Shown here: positions 25,634 through 33,862 of the stretch, piece by piece | How positions within the stretch are numbered: the stretch's first letter is position 1 | Layout: every line of letters begins with the position of its first letter | Source of the DNA: Bradyrhizobium sp. 186 | Lineage (GTDB): Bacteria; Pseudomonadota; Alphaproteobacteria; Rhizobiales; Xanthobacteraceae | Direction of reading: 5' to 3' | DNA: 64,000 nt | Assembly: GCF_023101685.1 (NCBI RefSeq) | Contig: NZ_CP082165.1 | Span: 186,001 to 250,000, forward strand | The notes under the pieces: generated by a model | What the model was told of the DNA's origin: nothing | Database searches by the model: none | The model's input: the letters and a program-made list of their open reading frames with translations, nothing else | Translations under genes and position numbers: made by a program

Positions 25634-25850
25634 GGCGCGGGCGCAAACTACAGTCAAACAGCTATTGAGGAAGGCTGGCAAGCGCAGCCTTCATGGTCAG
25701 GTCTTTACGGCTGTCCCCCACGGCCGCGAGACAGACGCGAACCGCGAGTTTGCGCCGGATCGCGACTCGGGCGCCATTGTATGGTTCCTCATCGCCCTCC
25801 CGATATTCATGGTCGCCCATGCACTCTGCGTGAAGATTGGCGCCATCTGA
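25602..25850 (+). CDS. Small hypothetical membrane protein
   Basis: The product is 82 residues from ATG 25602, with GGAGGG at 5 bases upstream. The start lies inside the end of the preceding gene (32-base overlap), so the two are probably translationally coupled. The N-terminal 55 residues are basic and hydrophilic. One membrane helix (AIVWFLIALPIFMVAHALCV) lies near the C-terminus. I do not recognise a family. The strong ribosome binding site and the overlap are the main grounds for calling it. Confidence 0.5.
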   Translation: MRTSKIAVDREARAQTTVKQLLRKAGKRSLHGQVFTAVPHGRETDANREFAPDRDSGAIVWFLIALPIFMVAHALCVKIGAI

Positions 25851-25944
25851 CGCAAGTCGCGACGGCGGACCCGAAGGAAGTAGGCCAATCGTATCAAGGC
25901 CTCCCCTTGCCGTCGACCTGCGGTTGCGATTTGATGGAAACCCC

Positions 25945-26409
25945 ATGACTGATCTACGCCCCTACGCACCACCGCTTAAGCCCCCGCTCACGGCCGGCGC
26001 GCGATTCATCAGAGGCTTCAAACGCATTGGCATTGTACTCGGCGTCATCGCGTTGGTCGGTGGCTTCGCGATCACAATTCCGATTGCCATAGGCCAGCAA
26101 AACAGTGCGCAGGGTCGCTACGAGCAGGCCGTCTGCATGAATGATAGAGTGCGGAACAACTGGCCGATCAAGATGAAAAGCTATGATCAGACGAAGATCG
26201 ATTTTGATGCGACCGGCTGCCCGTCAGGCCCGTTCTATTATGAAGGCCTTCCTACGGTCCTCTCCTACGCGAAAGAAAAGCCGGCGCCTTTGGAATATGC
26301 GATTGAGCCATTCGCATATGGTGCCGTAGCGTCGACCGTCTCCGCAGCGGCTCTGTTCTATGGCTTTTGGCTAATCGGCTGGCTCTGCGCCGGCTTTACG
26401 CGCGACTGA
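25945..26409 (+). CDS. Hypothetical protein with two membrane segments
   Basis: The product is 154 residues from ATG 25945. Upstream codons in the same frame (from 25837) read as low-complexity Arg/Pro text and are excluded. A Pro-rich cytoplasmic start precedes helix 1 (IGIVLGVIALVGGFAITIPI, about 26-46). A soluble loop of some 75 residues contains two cysteines (AVCMNDRV and ATGCPSGPF), which could form a disulfide if periplasmic. Helix 2 is VASTVSAAALFYGFWLIGWL. I do not recognise the family. It follows two other small membrane proteins and may be in one operon with them. Confidence 0.55.
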   Translation: MTDLRPYAPPLKPPLTAGARFIRGFKRIGIVLGVIALVGGFAITIPIAIGQQNSAQGRYEQAVCMNDRVRNNWPIKMKSYDQTKIDFDATGCPSGPFYYEGLPTVLSYAKEKPAPLEYAIEPFAYGAVASTVSAAALFYGFWLIGWLCAGFTRD

Positions 26410-26517
26410 TAGGTCGAACGGGCACCTCCGCTAACGCGGAATTGCGCTGTGGAAGCGCGCGCCTGAGTCAAGGCCGCGCGGTGACGGTCCACCACTTGCT
26501 GCACAGTCCCCCCTTGC

Positions 26518-26894
26518 GTATTCGTCCAGGTCAACACCTCCGGTGAGGTGAGCAAATACGGTCTCGCGCCGAACGAAGTGGGTGACTTTGTGCGTCGGCT
26601 TCCCGACTATCCGGGCCTGATTCCTCGCGGCTTTATGACTCTCGCCATCTTCAGTGGTGACGCCGACAAGGTTCGCGGGTGTTTCAAGTTGCTGCGGCGG
26701 CTGCGAGACGCGTTAACGATAGGACATCGCCGCGACTTAGCCTGCTCTCTATGGGCATGACAAGCGACTTCGAGATAGCAATCGAAGAGGGGGCTGACGT
26801 CATTAGAGTTGGCCAAGCGATTTTTGGGCCACGACCGACGAAAGACGGACACTACTGGCCCGGGCTCCTTCGAGGGAACGAAGGATCGTCTTAA
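26518..26894 (+). pseudogene. YggS/PROSC-like PLP homeostasis protein, C-terminal remnant
   Basis: The remnant starts in VFVQVNTSGEVSKYGLAP and continues LPDYPGLIPRGFMTLAIFSG. A frameshift near 26700-26720 follows, and the other frame carries [19 protein letters not shown] and [12 protein letters not shown]. These are the C-terminal signatures of the YggS family of pyridoxal-phosphate-binding proteins, including the GMS-DFE-AI-EGA-VRxGxAIFG phosphate loop. The N-terminal half with the PLP lysine is missing. It is a truncated and frameshifted gene with no function of its own. Confidence 0.8.
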
Positions 26895-27160
26895 TGCATA
26901 GTGCTTCGCGCGGCGCTAAAACGCGAGCGCGGCCTCCCTTGAAGCGGTCCGCCGCTCCATGAGCAGAATCCGAGCCGCAATGGGTGCGACGACGATCAAT
27001 CCAGAGATGGCAGCCCGTTAAAGGGAAGACCCGCTTGCGGGGCTTCAGCGCAGCCGTAAGCTGGGTCCCACAGGGGCAACGCCAATTCTCGCTCGGTGAG
27101 CGGCTGGAAAATAGCCGGGAAGCTCGCTGGCATAAAAATTTTGAATCGTTCGTCCTGATC
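26895..27160. other. Intergenic stretch without a recognisable gene
   Basis: I see no supported gene or RNA here. It ends where the direct repeat that carries the WGR gene begins (about 27161). Confidence 0.4.
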
Positions 27161-27480
27161 GATTCAGTAATTTAATTGGACGGCCGTTTCGGCAGCATGC
27201 GATTCTGGCGCATGTCCGAACTCACGGTGCAATACGTCGTGCTCGAACGCTGCGATCCGGCCCGTAACATGGCCCGGTTCTATGTGCTCACGATCGAGTC
27301 GACCCTCTTTGGCGATACTGCATTGGTGCGCGAATGGGGGCGTCTCGGCCAGCGCGGCCGGCGGCGCCTCGATCTGTTCGCAGGGCGGGTGCAGGCCGTC
27401 GAGGCACTCGAGGCCTGGCTCGTGCGCAAAGCCCGTCGTGGCTACGTCCGGCGAAATTCCACAGCTTCAATGAACCATCC
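27161..27480 (+). repeat. Direct repeat copy 1 (WGR gene region)
   Basis: A roughly 310-base segment beginning CGATTCAGTAATTTAATTGG and ending in CGTCGTGGCTACGTCCGGCG recurs in the same orientation at about 29045-29350. The matching stretch includes non-coding sequence upstream of the WGR reading frame. The copies differ by scattered substitutions and small indels. Confidence 0.85.
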
Positions 27481-27625
27481 CGTCCACCGTGACATCGCCA
27501 GACTGGAAGAGCGACAGCAACCAGATGAAGCTTCGCAAAACATTAGCGCGATATTGGTGGCATGCTCGATCAGGTCCAGGCCGATTTGCCCAGCCGGTTG
27601 CAACGGCGCGATGAATACTGCATAA
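27212..27625 (+). CDS. WGR-domain protein
   Basis: From ATG 27212 the product is 137 residues and begins with a WGR domain (about residues 1-85): LERCDPARNMARFYVLTIES, then TLFGDTALVREWGRLGQRGR, the diagnostic Trp-Gly-Arg, then WLVRKARRGY. WGR domains bind nucleic acid or accompany ligase and PARP modules. Free-standing ones of about 90 residues are common in rhizobia and their role is unknown. After RRGYVRR the sequence (about 50 residues) looks unlike the family, so the original stop may have been lost. An earlier TTG at 27176 is possible. It is the intact member of a duplicated pair. Confidence 0.7.
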   Translation: MSELTVQYVVLERCDPARNMARFYVLTIESTLFGDTALVREWGRLGQRGRRRLDLFAGRVQAVEALEAWLVRKARRGYVRRNSTASMNHPVHRDIARLEERQQPDEASQNISAILVACSIRSRPICPAGCNGAMNTA

Positions 27626-27682
27626 TACTAAGTTGTTGATATTGTTCGCATAGCATAGATTTTGGGATATATTCCTAGAATG
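27591..27682. repeat. Dispersed ~90-bp repeat with palindromic operator-like core, copy 1
   Basis: This segment holds GTTGCAACGGCGCGATGAAT and then TTGATATTGTT, GCATAGCATAGATT and GGGATATATTCC. The same order recurs at 36306-36397 with about 85 percent identity by eye. It is AT-rich compared with its surroundings and has a palindromic core (GGAATATATTCC in copy 2). It looks like a promoter/operator segment, perhaps from a lost toxin-antitoxin operon. An ATG follows at about 27680. Confidence 0.7.
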
Positions 27683-27896
27683 GGAACAACCAGAACGGTC
27701 CTTGCGAAGGATCGCGCTGAACCTGCACGTGCTGCAGAATTGGCCAGGAGCCCTTTGAGAGGCGGTTTGCGCCAATTTTTTCCTGGTCCAGATCTCCTCC
27801 CATCCGGTTCATGAGCTCGGATGGCTCTAAAAGCCGTCCCATGAAGTCGACCTGCTTGAAGGAGGGCCGGGGCTGACTAGGAACTTTAGGGCGTTT
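27683..27896. other. Intergenic stretch after the dispersed repeat; no supported gene
   Basis: A short frame from ATG about 27680 (MGTTRTVLAKDRAEPARAAE) ends after some 45 codons. Its first residues faintly recall VapB antitoxins but then diverge, so I do not call a gene. Confidence 0.3.
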
Positions 27897-27924
27897 CGTT
27901 TATTTCACTTGTTGCGTTTATTTC
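27897..27924 (+). promoter_or_regulatory. Direct repeat CGTTTATTTC x2 ahead of the HTH/PIN toxin-antitoxin pair
   Basis: CGTTTATTTC occurs at 27897-27906 and again at 27915-27924, 18 bases apart start to start, just upstream of the antitoxin gene. Autoregulated toxin-antitoxin operons usually carry such repeats near the promoter. The following GAATATGGCGTAC could hold the -10 region. The ribosome binding site GGGGAGAAG lies 8 bases before ATG 27967. Confidence 0.5.
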
Positions 27925-27966
27925 GAATATGGCGTACATACAAAGCCGTACAGGGGAGAAGATACG

Positions 27967-28425
27967 ATGACCATGCCAGCCTACGCCGAAGAGCTGGGGG
28001 GTACTCGCCTGCCTTCCGCGAGCGAGAAGGCGGCAGCCAACCAGCTTCGTCAGATTCTCGCGTCGCATGCGACGGGAGACGCCAAACTGCGCGTGCTCGA
28101 CGATGCGCAACAGGCTGCTGAGATAACCTTGTCGCCGGCCCTGTCGAGCCTCTTGATGGAATTGCTTCGGCATATCGGTCGCGGCGATGCGGTGACGCTC
28201 GTGCCTGTGCATGAGATGTTGACCACGCAGCAAGCTGCCGACATCCTGAATGTCTCACGTCCGTTTCTAGTCTCGCTGCTTGAGAAGAACGAAATTCAGC
28301 ATGTGACAGTGGGGCGTCATCGCAGGATTAGGGCAGAGGACCTATTCGCCTATAAGCGCACGCGTGATGAGAAGCGAGGCAACGCGCTTGCGAATCTCGC
28401 CGAGCTGGACGCGGAGCATCTGTAG
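27967..28425 (+). CDS. Excisionase-type HTH antitoxin
   Basis: This 152-residue protein has a C-terminal helix-turn-helix of the excisionase/MerR-like type (about 86-135): MLTTQQAADILNVSRPFLVS, then LLEKNEIQHVTVGRHRRI. The N-terminal 80 residues are helical and probably hold the toxin-binding part. It is followed after 2 bases by a PIN-domain gene, the usual order of an antitoxin and its toxin. The start at ATG 27967 is preceded by GGGGAGAAG. It probably represses its own promoter through the direct repeats at 27897-27924. Confidence 0.75.
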   Translation: MTMPAYAEELGGTRLPSASEKAAANQLRQILASHATGDAKLRVLDDAQQAAEITLSPALSSLLMELLRHIGRGDAVTLVPVHEMLTTQQAADILNVSRPFLVSLLEKNEIQHVTVGRHRRIRAEDLFAYKRTRDEKRGNALANLAELDAEHL

Positions 28426-28427
28426 GC

Positions 28428-29018
28428 TTGTTTGCAAACCGTTTCACCGCGTTCGTCGATGCGTGCTCGCTTGCGAGCGCGCTCAAAAGGAACCTGCTGC
28501 TCTCCCTGGCGGAGGCGGAATTTTTTCGTCTCCGCTGGTCGAGCCGCGTCCTGGACGAGACCGAAGCAGCTATCGAGGAAATCTTGAGCGGCAAAGGCTT
28601 TGACGATGCAACGGCGCGCGCGGAGCGGGCGCGCGCCAGCATGGAAGCTGCCTTCGAAGATGCCATGGTTACAGATTTTGACAACTTCTTGCCGGTTGCG
28701 GCGGGTCTCCCCGATCCCGGCGATCACCACGTTGTTGCTGCGGCGGCCAAGACGCAAGCCGCAATGATCGTAACGGAAAACCTTAAGGACTTTCCGGCGA
28801 CAGTTCTTTCCGACCTGAACATGGAGGCGAAATCCGCCGACGCTTTCATTGCGGATACCATTGCACTCGACGAAGCTCGCGCCGTTGCAGCCATTCGGCG
28901 TATGCGCGAACGGTTCAAAAAACCGGAAATGACGCCAGCGGAGCTATTGCTCGTGATGGAGGCTGCGGGACTGATCGAAACGGTTGACCTGCTAAGGCCA
29001 CACGTCGAATCGCTCTAG
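28428..29018 (+). CDS. PIN-domain toxin (putative ribonuclease)
   Basis: This 196-residue protein starts at TTG 28428, two bases after the antitoxin stop. The PIN signature acids are visible: FVDACSL (first Asp), RVLDETEAAIEE (Glu), LPDPGDHHVVAAA (third acidic cluster) and IVTENLKDFP. PIN toxins of VapC type cleave tRNA or rRNA with Mg2+. The C-terminal 60 residues are helical and longer than in classic VapC, as in the PIN family paired with excisionase-type antitoxins. All catalytic positions appear intact. Its target is unknown. The pair lies between two copies of a WGR gene. Confidence 0.75.
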   Translation: MFANRFTAFVDACSLASALKRNLLLSLAEAEFFRLRWSSRVLDETEAAIEEILSGKGFDDATARAERARASMEAAFEDAMVTDFDNFLPVAAGLPDPGDHHVVAAAAKTQAAMIVTENLKDFPATVLSDLNMEAKSADAFIADTIALDEARAVAAIRRMRERFKKPEMTPAELLLVMEAAGLIETVDLLRPHVESL

Positions 29019-29044
29019 TCGATTCGACAGCGACGCTCGCAACC

Positions 29045-29360
29045 TGACGATTCAGTAATTTAATTGGACGGCCCTTTCGGCAGCTACGATTCTGACGTTT
29101 GTCCGAACTCACTGCAATACCTCGTGCTCGAACGCCGCGATCCGGCCCGGAACATGTCCCGCTTCTATGTGCTCATGATCGAGCCAGCCCTGTTTGGCGA
29201 CACTGCATTGCTGCGGGAATGGGGCCGTCTCGGAAAGCGCGGCCGCCGGCGCCTCGATCTGTCCGCTGGGCCGGGTGCAGGCCGTCGAGGCGCTCGAGGC
29301 TTGGCTCGTGCGCAAAGCCCGTCGTGGCTACGTCCGGCGAAGCCCCACAGCTGCAGTGAA
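29045..29360 (+). pseudogene. WGR-domain gene, decayed second copy (direct repeat copy 2)
   Basis: This is the second copy of the segment at 27161-27480. The start region has TTGTCCGAACTC where copy 1 has ATGTCCGAACTC, and two bases are missing just after it (ACTGCAA for ACGGTGCAA). The readable part gives LERRDPARNMSRFYVLMIEP, ALFGDTALLREWGRLGKRGR, then after DLSAG a further frameshift. The true end (AVEALEAWLVRKARRGYVRR) continues in another frame. It is therefore a pseudogene. Together with copy 1 it brackets the toxin-antitoxin pair. Confidence 0.8.
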
Positions 29361-29675
29361 CGGTCCCGTCCACCGCGACTTCGCCCTTCGGATATTCCAT
29401 AATGAAACTTATGCGAATCACTAAAGTTGCAGTAGATCAATAACTTAGCCGCATGATTCCAAATATGACGCTGTGGATGGTCCAAAAAAATTGGGAGCGG
29501 ATTGAAGGCGGCGAGGCTGAAGCGGCCCGCTCGCGCGGTGACTGAAGTTCAAAACAACGCCTGGATGGTTTGCACCTGCTGCTGTCCCTGGTGATAAGGA
29601 CTCGGCCTTGAGGTGGGTCTCTTCTGAAGCAGCGAAGGGGTGCTCGGATTCCTTGCTCGCGAATGTAGAGCCTTC
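29361..29675. other. Intergenic stretch without a recognisable gene
   Basis: I find no supported gene, RNA or repeat between the WGR pseudogene and the end of the next minus-strand gene. Confidence 0.4.
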
Positions 29676-30101
29676 CTAGGAGGCGTTCGCCCTCGATCGT
29701 TCGCGAGCCGCGCGGCGGCGCTGCCGGCGTTCGCGCCGGCGCGGGTCCGACTCCGCCGGAAGCCGCTGCGGAGGCACGGCTGGTTTGGGCGGCGCGGGTC
29801 GAACCTCTTCGACGCGCTGCGGCTCGTTGGCGCCGGGCCGAGCCTCCATGAGGTCGAGCACGGAGCGCCCTTTGTCCGTGATACGCCAGCCGCCATTCAG
29901 GCGTTCGATGAGGCCTTGCGAAAAGATATCAAGATCAGGCACGCGGGAAGCTAGGCGTTTGGTGCGTTCGGCCCAGTCCTTCCCGCTAGTCGCAAGGATC
30001 GCCATATCGCGTTTGAGGTCCGCGATCGAAGCGAACCCGCCCGGGTAGCTCACGAGGATCTTCAGGACTGTGACCTGGAAATTCACCGGACTAGCGTCCA
30101 C
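29676..30101 (-). CDS. Conserved rhizobial protein with winged-helix-like domain
   Basis: The product is 141 residues from GTG 30101, whose G is the last base of the preceding gene's TAG. A longer frame upstream exists but covers that gene antisense to its own reading. Residues 1-80 (NFQVTVLKILVSYPGGFASI, MAILATSGKDWAERTKRLAS, LDIFSQGLIERLNGGWRITD) have the helix order of a winged-helix DNA-binding domain. The C-terminus is a Pro/Arg-rich basic tail. I recall similar genes paired with the same small partner in rhizobial genomes, but no function is established. Likely an operon of two. Confidence 0.6.
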   Translation of the reverse strand: MDASPVNFQVTVLKILVSYPGGFASIADLKRDMAILATSGKDWAERTKRLASRVPDLDIFSQGLIERLNGGWRITDKGRSVLDLMEARPGANEPQRVEEVRPAPPKPAVPPQRLPAESDPRRRERRQRRRAARERSRANAS

Positions 30102-30301
30102 TACCGCCACATGGATGGCGTTTCGGAGAGGACTCTGCGGCCGATAGATTTCAGGCTGTCGGGCGAGGTCGCGCCTTTGGCGGCCGCTTCCAGGATTGCG
30201 GAAGCGACATGTGCCTTGGCGCCCGTCTCGTGGCCGGAAACGCTCTCGCAGATCTCGTCGAGGATCGCGCGCGAAAGCGCGGCAGTTGCAGTATCGAACA
30301 T
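30101..30301 (-). CDS. Small conserved rhizobial protein (66 residues)
   Basis: The product begins MFDTATAALSRAILDEICES and ends RRVLSETPSMWR. It is a single helical domain with no cysteine or membrane segment. I recall near-identical short proteins in many Bradyrhizobium-type genomes, where none has a known role. The start ATG at 30301 fits that conserved beginning. Its stop overlaps the next gene's GTG start by one base, which implies co-translation with the winged-helix-like protein. Confidence 0.65.
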   Translation of the reverse strand: MFDTATAALSRAILDEICESVSGHETGAKAHVASAILEAAAKGATSPDSLKSIGRRVLSETPSMWR

Positions 30302-30572
30302 GGGAAAACCCCATCTGAAAAACCCATCTTAGCGCAATTCTTGCGAATAGGGATTCAGAAATGCTCAGGCGCGAAGACCTGTCGGCCGCGGAGCGCAGAC
30401 CATCGTTCTCTCGGACCGCGGGTTCGGGCCCCTTCCCTCCATCGATCACCAATATCCTCGGGGCTTTCGGCAGCGCGCCTGCCCAGCCTTGTGTACGCCG
30501 GCGCGGAGGTCGAACGATTGAAGGATCCAAGATATGGCAGCGTCCTCGGCACCGGAATGCAGGGGGCACTTC

Positions 30573-30591
30573 GATCGAAATTCGGTCGATC
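30573..30591. promoter_or_regulatory. Inverted repeat GATCGA-N7-TCGATC, candidate activator site
   Basis: The arms GATCGA (30573-30578) and TCGATC (30586-30591) are perfect and lie about 95 bases upstream of the sigma-54 promoter, where enhancer-binding proteins usually bind. Only one clear copy is visible, so the assignment to the downstream AcoR-like activator is a guess. Confidence 0.3.
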
Positions 30592-30684
30592 CAACCTCGT
30601 CCCGTTTGAATTTCGAACGCATTTGACATCGCCCCCCAACCGACAACCCAGTCACCGCAAGCGCTTAAGCCCAGATCCCGGTCC

Positions 30685-30699
30685 TGGCACGCAATCTGC
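30685..30699 (+). promoter_or_regulatory. Sigma-54 (-24/-12) promoter
   Basis: TGGCACGCAATCTGC matches the consensus TGGCACG-N4-TTGC with the invariant GG and GC at the correct spacing; only the first T of the -12 TTGC differs. It lies 70 bases before the monooxygenase start, and the cluster encodes its own sigma-54 activator. The ribosome binding site GGGAGGG precedes ATG 30769. Confidence 0.8.
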
Positions 30700-30768
30700 G
30701 TAGCTCCCCTTGCGTCCCTCACCTCGCGACGAGGGACAGAACAAAGTTTTCACAATGGGAGGGAATGC

Positions 30769-32403
30769 ATGAGTGAGCACGGGACGAATGGCGCGCGCCA
30801 ACATGAAAGCCTGGACGCGGTCGTGATCGGCACAGGGGTTGCCGGCCTTTACCAGCTCTACAAACTGCGCGACGAGCAGGGCCTCAAGGTCAAGGCCGTC
30901 GATACGGCCACCGGCGTGGGCGGCACCTGGTACTGGAATCGCTATCCGGGAGCACGCTTCGACTCCGAGGCCTATATCTACCAGTACCTGTTCTCGGAGG
31001 AGCTCTACAAAGGCTGGAGCTGGAGCGAGCGCTTCCCCGGTCAGCCCGAGATCGAAAAGTGGCTCAACTACGTCGCCGACAAGCTCGACCTGCGCAAAGA
31101 TATCCGCTTCAGCACGACGGTTGCGAGCGCGGTCTTCAACGAGGCGACACAGCGCTGGACGATCACGACCGACAAGGGCGACACCATCGACGCCCAGTTC
31201 CTGATCACCTGCTGCGGCATGCTGTCGGCGCCGCTGACGTCGGTGTTTCCTGGACAGGAGACATTCAAGGGCACCCTCGTCCACACCGGCCGCTATCCTA
31301 AGGACAAGCTCGATCTCGCCGGCAAGCGCGTCGGCGTGGTCGGCAACGGTGCCACCGGCATCCAGGTGATTCAGACGATCGCCGGCGAGGTCGGCAGCAT
31401 GAAGGTGTTCGTGCGCACGCCGCAATACATCATCCCGATGAAGAACCCGAAATACGGGTCGAAGGAGGTCGAGGGTTACAAGGCGCGGTTCGAGGAATTC
31501 CGCAAAACCCTGCCCCACTCGTTCACCGGGTTCGAATACGACTTCACCAACGGCAATTGGAAGGATCTCAGCCCGGAGCAACGTCACGCCGTTCTGGAGA
31601 AGATCTGGGATGAAGGCTCGCTGCGGCTGTGGCTCGCCTCATTCGTGGAGATGTTCTTCGAGGAGGACGTCAGCGAGGAGATCTCCGAGTTCGTCCGCAA
31701 GAAGATGCGGGCACGCCTCAAGGATCCCAAGCTCTGCGAGACGCTGATCCCGACCGATTACGGATTCGGCACGCATCGCGTCCCGCTCGAGACCAACTAC
31801 CTGGAGGCCTACCACCAGGCGAATGTCGAGCTGGTCAGCGTCAAGAACAACCCGATCAAGCGCATCACGCCCCAGGGTATCGAGCTCACCGACGGAACGG
31901 CGTACGACCTGGATGTGATCATCCTGGCGACCGGCTTCGACGCCGGCTCGGGTGCGCTGACCCGCATCGATATCCGGGGCCGCGACGGTCGCTCGCTGAA
32001 GGACGAGTGGAGCCGCGACATCAGGACCACGATGGGGCTTCAGGTCCACGGCTACCCGAACCTCTTCACCACAGGCGCGCCGCTGGCGCCGTCGACGGCG
32101 CTCTGCAACATGACGACATGCCTTCAGCAGCAGGTCGAGTGGATCAGCGATTGCATCGCTTATCTCAAGAAGAACCATCTGAGCGTCATCGAGCCGACCA
32201 AGGATACGCAGGACGCCTGGATCGCGCATCACGATGAGATCGCGAACACGACCCTCGTGACCAAAACGAACTCCTGGTACATGGGCTCGAACGTCGAGGG
32301 CAAGCCGCGCCGTCTGCTCTCCTATATCGGCGGCGTCGGAACCTATCGCCAGAAGTGCGATGAGGTCGCCTCTTCGGCCTATCCCGGCTTTGCCAAGCAG
32401 TAA
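30769..32403 (+). CDS. Baeyer-Villiger flavin monooxygenase
   Basis: This 544-residue class B flavoprotein is expected to insert one oxygen atom beside a ketone carbonyl, using NADPH and O2, to form an ester or lactone. The FAD-binding GTGVAG is at 21-26, and [19 protein letters not shown] (51-69) is the usual downstream FAD motif. The family fingerprint appears as [12 protein letters not shown] (166-177) with Tyr in place of the common Trp, and the NADPH-binding GNGATG is at 192-197. [10 protein letters not shown] follows later. Length matches cyclohexanone and acetone monooxygenases. A serine hydrolase follows after 76 bases and would cleave the ester. The sigma-54 promoter upstream implies control by the activator at 33863. 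Confidence 0.9.
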   Translation: MSEHGTNGARQHESLDAVVIGTGVAGLYQLYKLRDEQGLKVKAVDTATGVGGTWYWNRYPGARFDSEAYIYQYLFSEELYKGWSWSERFPGQPEIEKWLNYVADKLDLRKDIRFSTTVASAVFNEATQRWTITTDKGDTIDAQFLITCCGMLSAPLTSVFPGQETFKGTLVHTGRYPKDKLDLAGKRVGVVGNGATGIQVIQTIAGEVGSMKVFVRTPQYIIPMKNPKYGSKEVEGYKARFEEFRKTLPHSFTGFEYDFTNGNWKDLSPEQRHAVLEKIWDEGSLRLWLASFVEMFFEEDVSEEISEFVRKKMRARLKDPKLCETLIPTDYGFGTHRVPLETNYLEAYHQANVELVSVKNNPIKRITPQGIELTDGTAYDLDVIILATGFDAGSGALTRIDIRGRDGRSLKDEWSRDIRTTMGLQVHGYPNLFTTGAPLAPSTALCNMTTCLQQQVEWISDCIAYLKKNHLSVIEPTKDTQDAWIAHHDEIANTTLVTKTNSWYMGSNVEGKPRRLLSYIGGVGTYRQKCDEVASSAYPGFAKQ

Positions 32404-32479
32404 CGACGGGGCCGCGCAACCATTTTATTGGTGGGCGCGGCCCTGCGTCCCGCATCATCACGACAATTCGGAGGAACAC

Positions 32480-33673
32480 ATGACCAAGGACTTCAAGGCG
32501 GCGGCTGATGCCGTCCTCAATGAAACCGTCACGACCGGCCAGGGCGTCCCGGGCGTGGTGGCGATGGTGACAGATCGCACCGGCAACATCTACGAGGGGG
32601 CCGTGGGCAAGCGTCGCATCGACCAGTCGGCGGCGATGACGACCGATAGCAGCTTTGCCATCTTCTCGACGACCAAGGCGATCACCGGCACGGCCGCCCT
32701 TCAACTCATCGAGGAAGGCAAGCTCGACCTCGATGCGCCGGCAAGGACCTACGCGCCTGATATCGGCAAGCTGCAGGTGATCGACGGCTTCGATGCCAAG
32801 GGCCAGCCCAGGCTTCGCGCCCCGAAGCGTGAGGTGACCACGCGCATGCTGCTGCTGCACACCGGCGGGTTCGGCTACGACTTCTTCAACGAGAACTATC
32901 TGCGCCTGGCGACCGACCACGGACAGCCGAGCGTGATCACCTCGTCGAAGGCCGCCATCATGACCCCGCTGCTGTTCGATCCCGGCTCGAAATGGGAATA
33001 TGGGACGAACATTGATTGGGTCGGGCAAGTCGTCGAAGGCATCACCGGCAAGCGGCTGGGCGAGGTCTTCGCCGAGCGCATCTTCAAACCACTCGGCATG
33101 ACCAACACGACATTCGAGATCAACGATGCGGTACGCAGCAAGCTGGCCGGCGTGCACGCGCGCAACGCCGACGGCTCACTGACCTCGATGGACTTCGAAT
33201 TGCCTGCCAATCCCGAGGTCCATATGGGAGGCCACGGCCTCTACAGCACGGTCGGCGACTACATGCGCTTCATCCGCATGTGGCTGAACGACGGAGCCGG
33301 CCCGCACGGCCGGGTGCTGAAGCCGGAGACCGTCATGATGGCCGAGAAGAACCAGCTCGGCGATCTCAAGGTGACGGCGCTGCCGGGCGTTATCAAATCG
33401 CTCTCGAACGATGCGGAGTTCTTCCCTGGCCTGTCGAAATCCTGGGCGTTCACTTTCATGGTCAATGACGAGACGGCTCCGACCGGACGGCCGGCCGGCG
33501 CGCTCGGCTGGGCTGGGCTGGCGAACCTGTTCTATTGGATCGACCGTCAGAACGGCTTTGGCGGCTATTGGGCCACCCAGATCCTGCCCTTTGCCGACGT
33601 GGCCTCGTTCACCGGCTACATGCGTTTCGAAACCGCCTTCTACGACAGCCTGAGCCAGCGCAAGGCCGCGTAG
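32480..33673 (+). CDS. Beta-lactamase-family serine esterase
   Basis: This 397-residue protein belongs to the class C beta-lactamase/EstB-like hydrolases. The nucleophile motif STTK is at residues 63-66 and the tyrosine base motif YGTN at 174-177. [20 protein letters not shown] follows, a pattern common in EstB-type esterases. It starts at ATG 32480 with GGAGGAAC upstream; codons further upstream in frame overlap the monooxygenase and are ignored. There is no signal peptide, so it is probably cytoplasmic. Next to a Baeyer-Villiger enzyme it would split the ester product into alcohol and acid, as AcmB does after AcmA in acetone degradation. The actual substrate is unknown. Confidence 0.85.
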   Translation: MTKDFKAAADAVLNETVTTGQGVPGVVAMVTDRTGNIYEGAVGKRRIDQSAAMTTDSSFAIFSTTKAITGTAALQLIEEGKLDLDAPARTYAPDIGKLQVIDGFDAKGQPRLRAPKREVTTRMLLLHTGGFGYDFFNENYLRLATDHGQPSVITSSKAAIMTPLLFDPGSKWEYGTNIDWVGQVVEGITGKRLGEVFAERIFKPLGMTNTTFEINDAVRSKLAGVHARNADGSLTSMDFELPANPEVHMGGHGLYSTVGDYMRFIRMWLNDGAGPHGRVLKPETVMMAEKNQLGDLKVTALPGVIKSLSNDAEFFPGLSKSWAFTFMVNDETAPTGRPAGALGWAGLANLFYWIDRQNGFGGYWATQILPFADVASFTGYMRFETAFYDSLSQRKAA

Positions 33674-33700
33674 GTTTTGCTGGCTTGAGGCCTTCAATCC

Positions 33701-33737
33701 GCCTCCGACCTCGCCGTGTTGCGGTGCGGTCGGAGGC
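33701..33737. other. Strong stem-loop between esterase and activator genes
   Basis: GCCTCCGACC (33701-33710) and GGTCGGAGGC (33728-33737) form a perfect 10-bp stem with a 17-base loop. No run of T follows, so it is not a standard intrinsic terminator. It may protect the upstream mRNA end or weaken readthrough into the activator gene. Confidence 0.5.
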
Positions 33738-33862
33738 GAGCCGGATAGCACCAAGGTCGGGATACCCGGTTGCGCGTTTCGATGGATGGCTTCACAATCA
33801 GGAGATAAAGCTCGGGGTCCGGCAGTTCAATTCGGACCACTCAGCGCGTCAAAGGAGGGAAC

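Noticed and set aside
27660..27820. A VapB-like antitoxin starting MGTTRTVLAKD
   Set aside because: Only the first few residues resemble VapB. The rest diverges, and no PIN gene follows in the right place.
29676..30722. A 348-codon version of the winged-helix-like gene
   Set aside because: The upstream part overlaps the 66-residue partner gene in another frame and lacks homology-like composition. The GTG at 30101 overlaps the partner's stop.
30652..32232. Long minus-strand frames antisense to the monooxygenase
   Set aside because: They lie opposite a gene with firm motifs and have no ribosome binding site or known domain.
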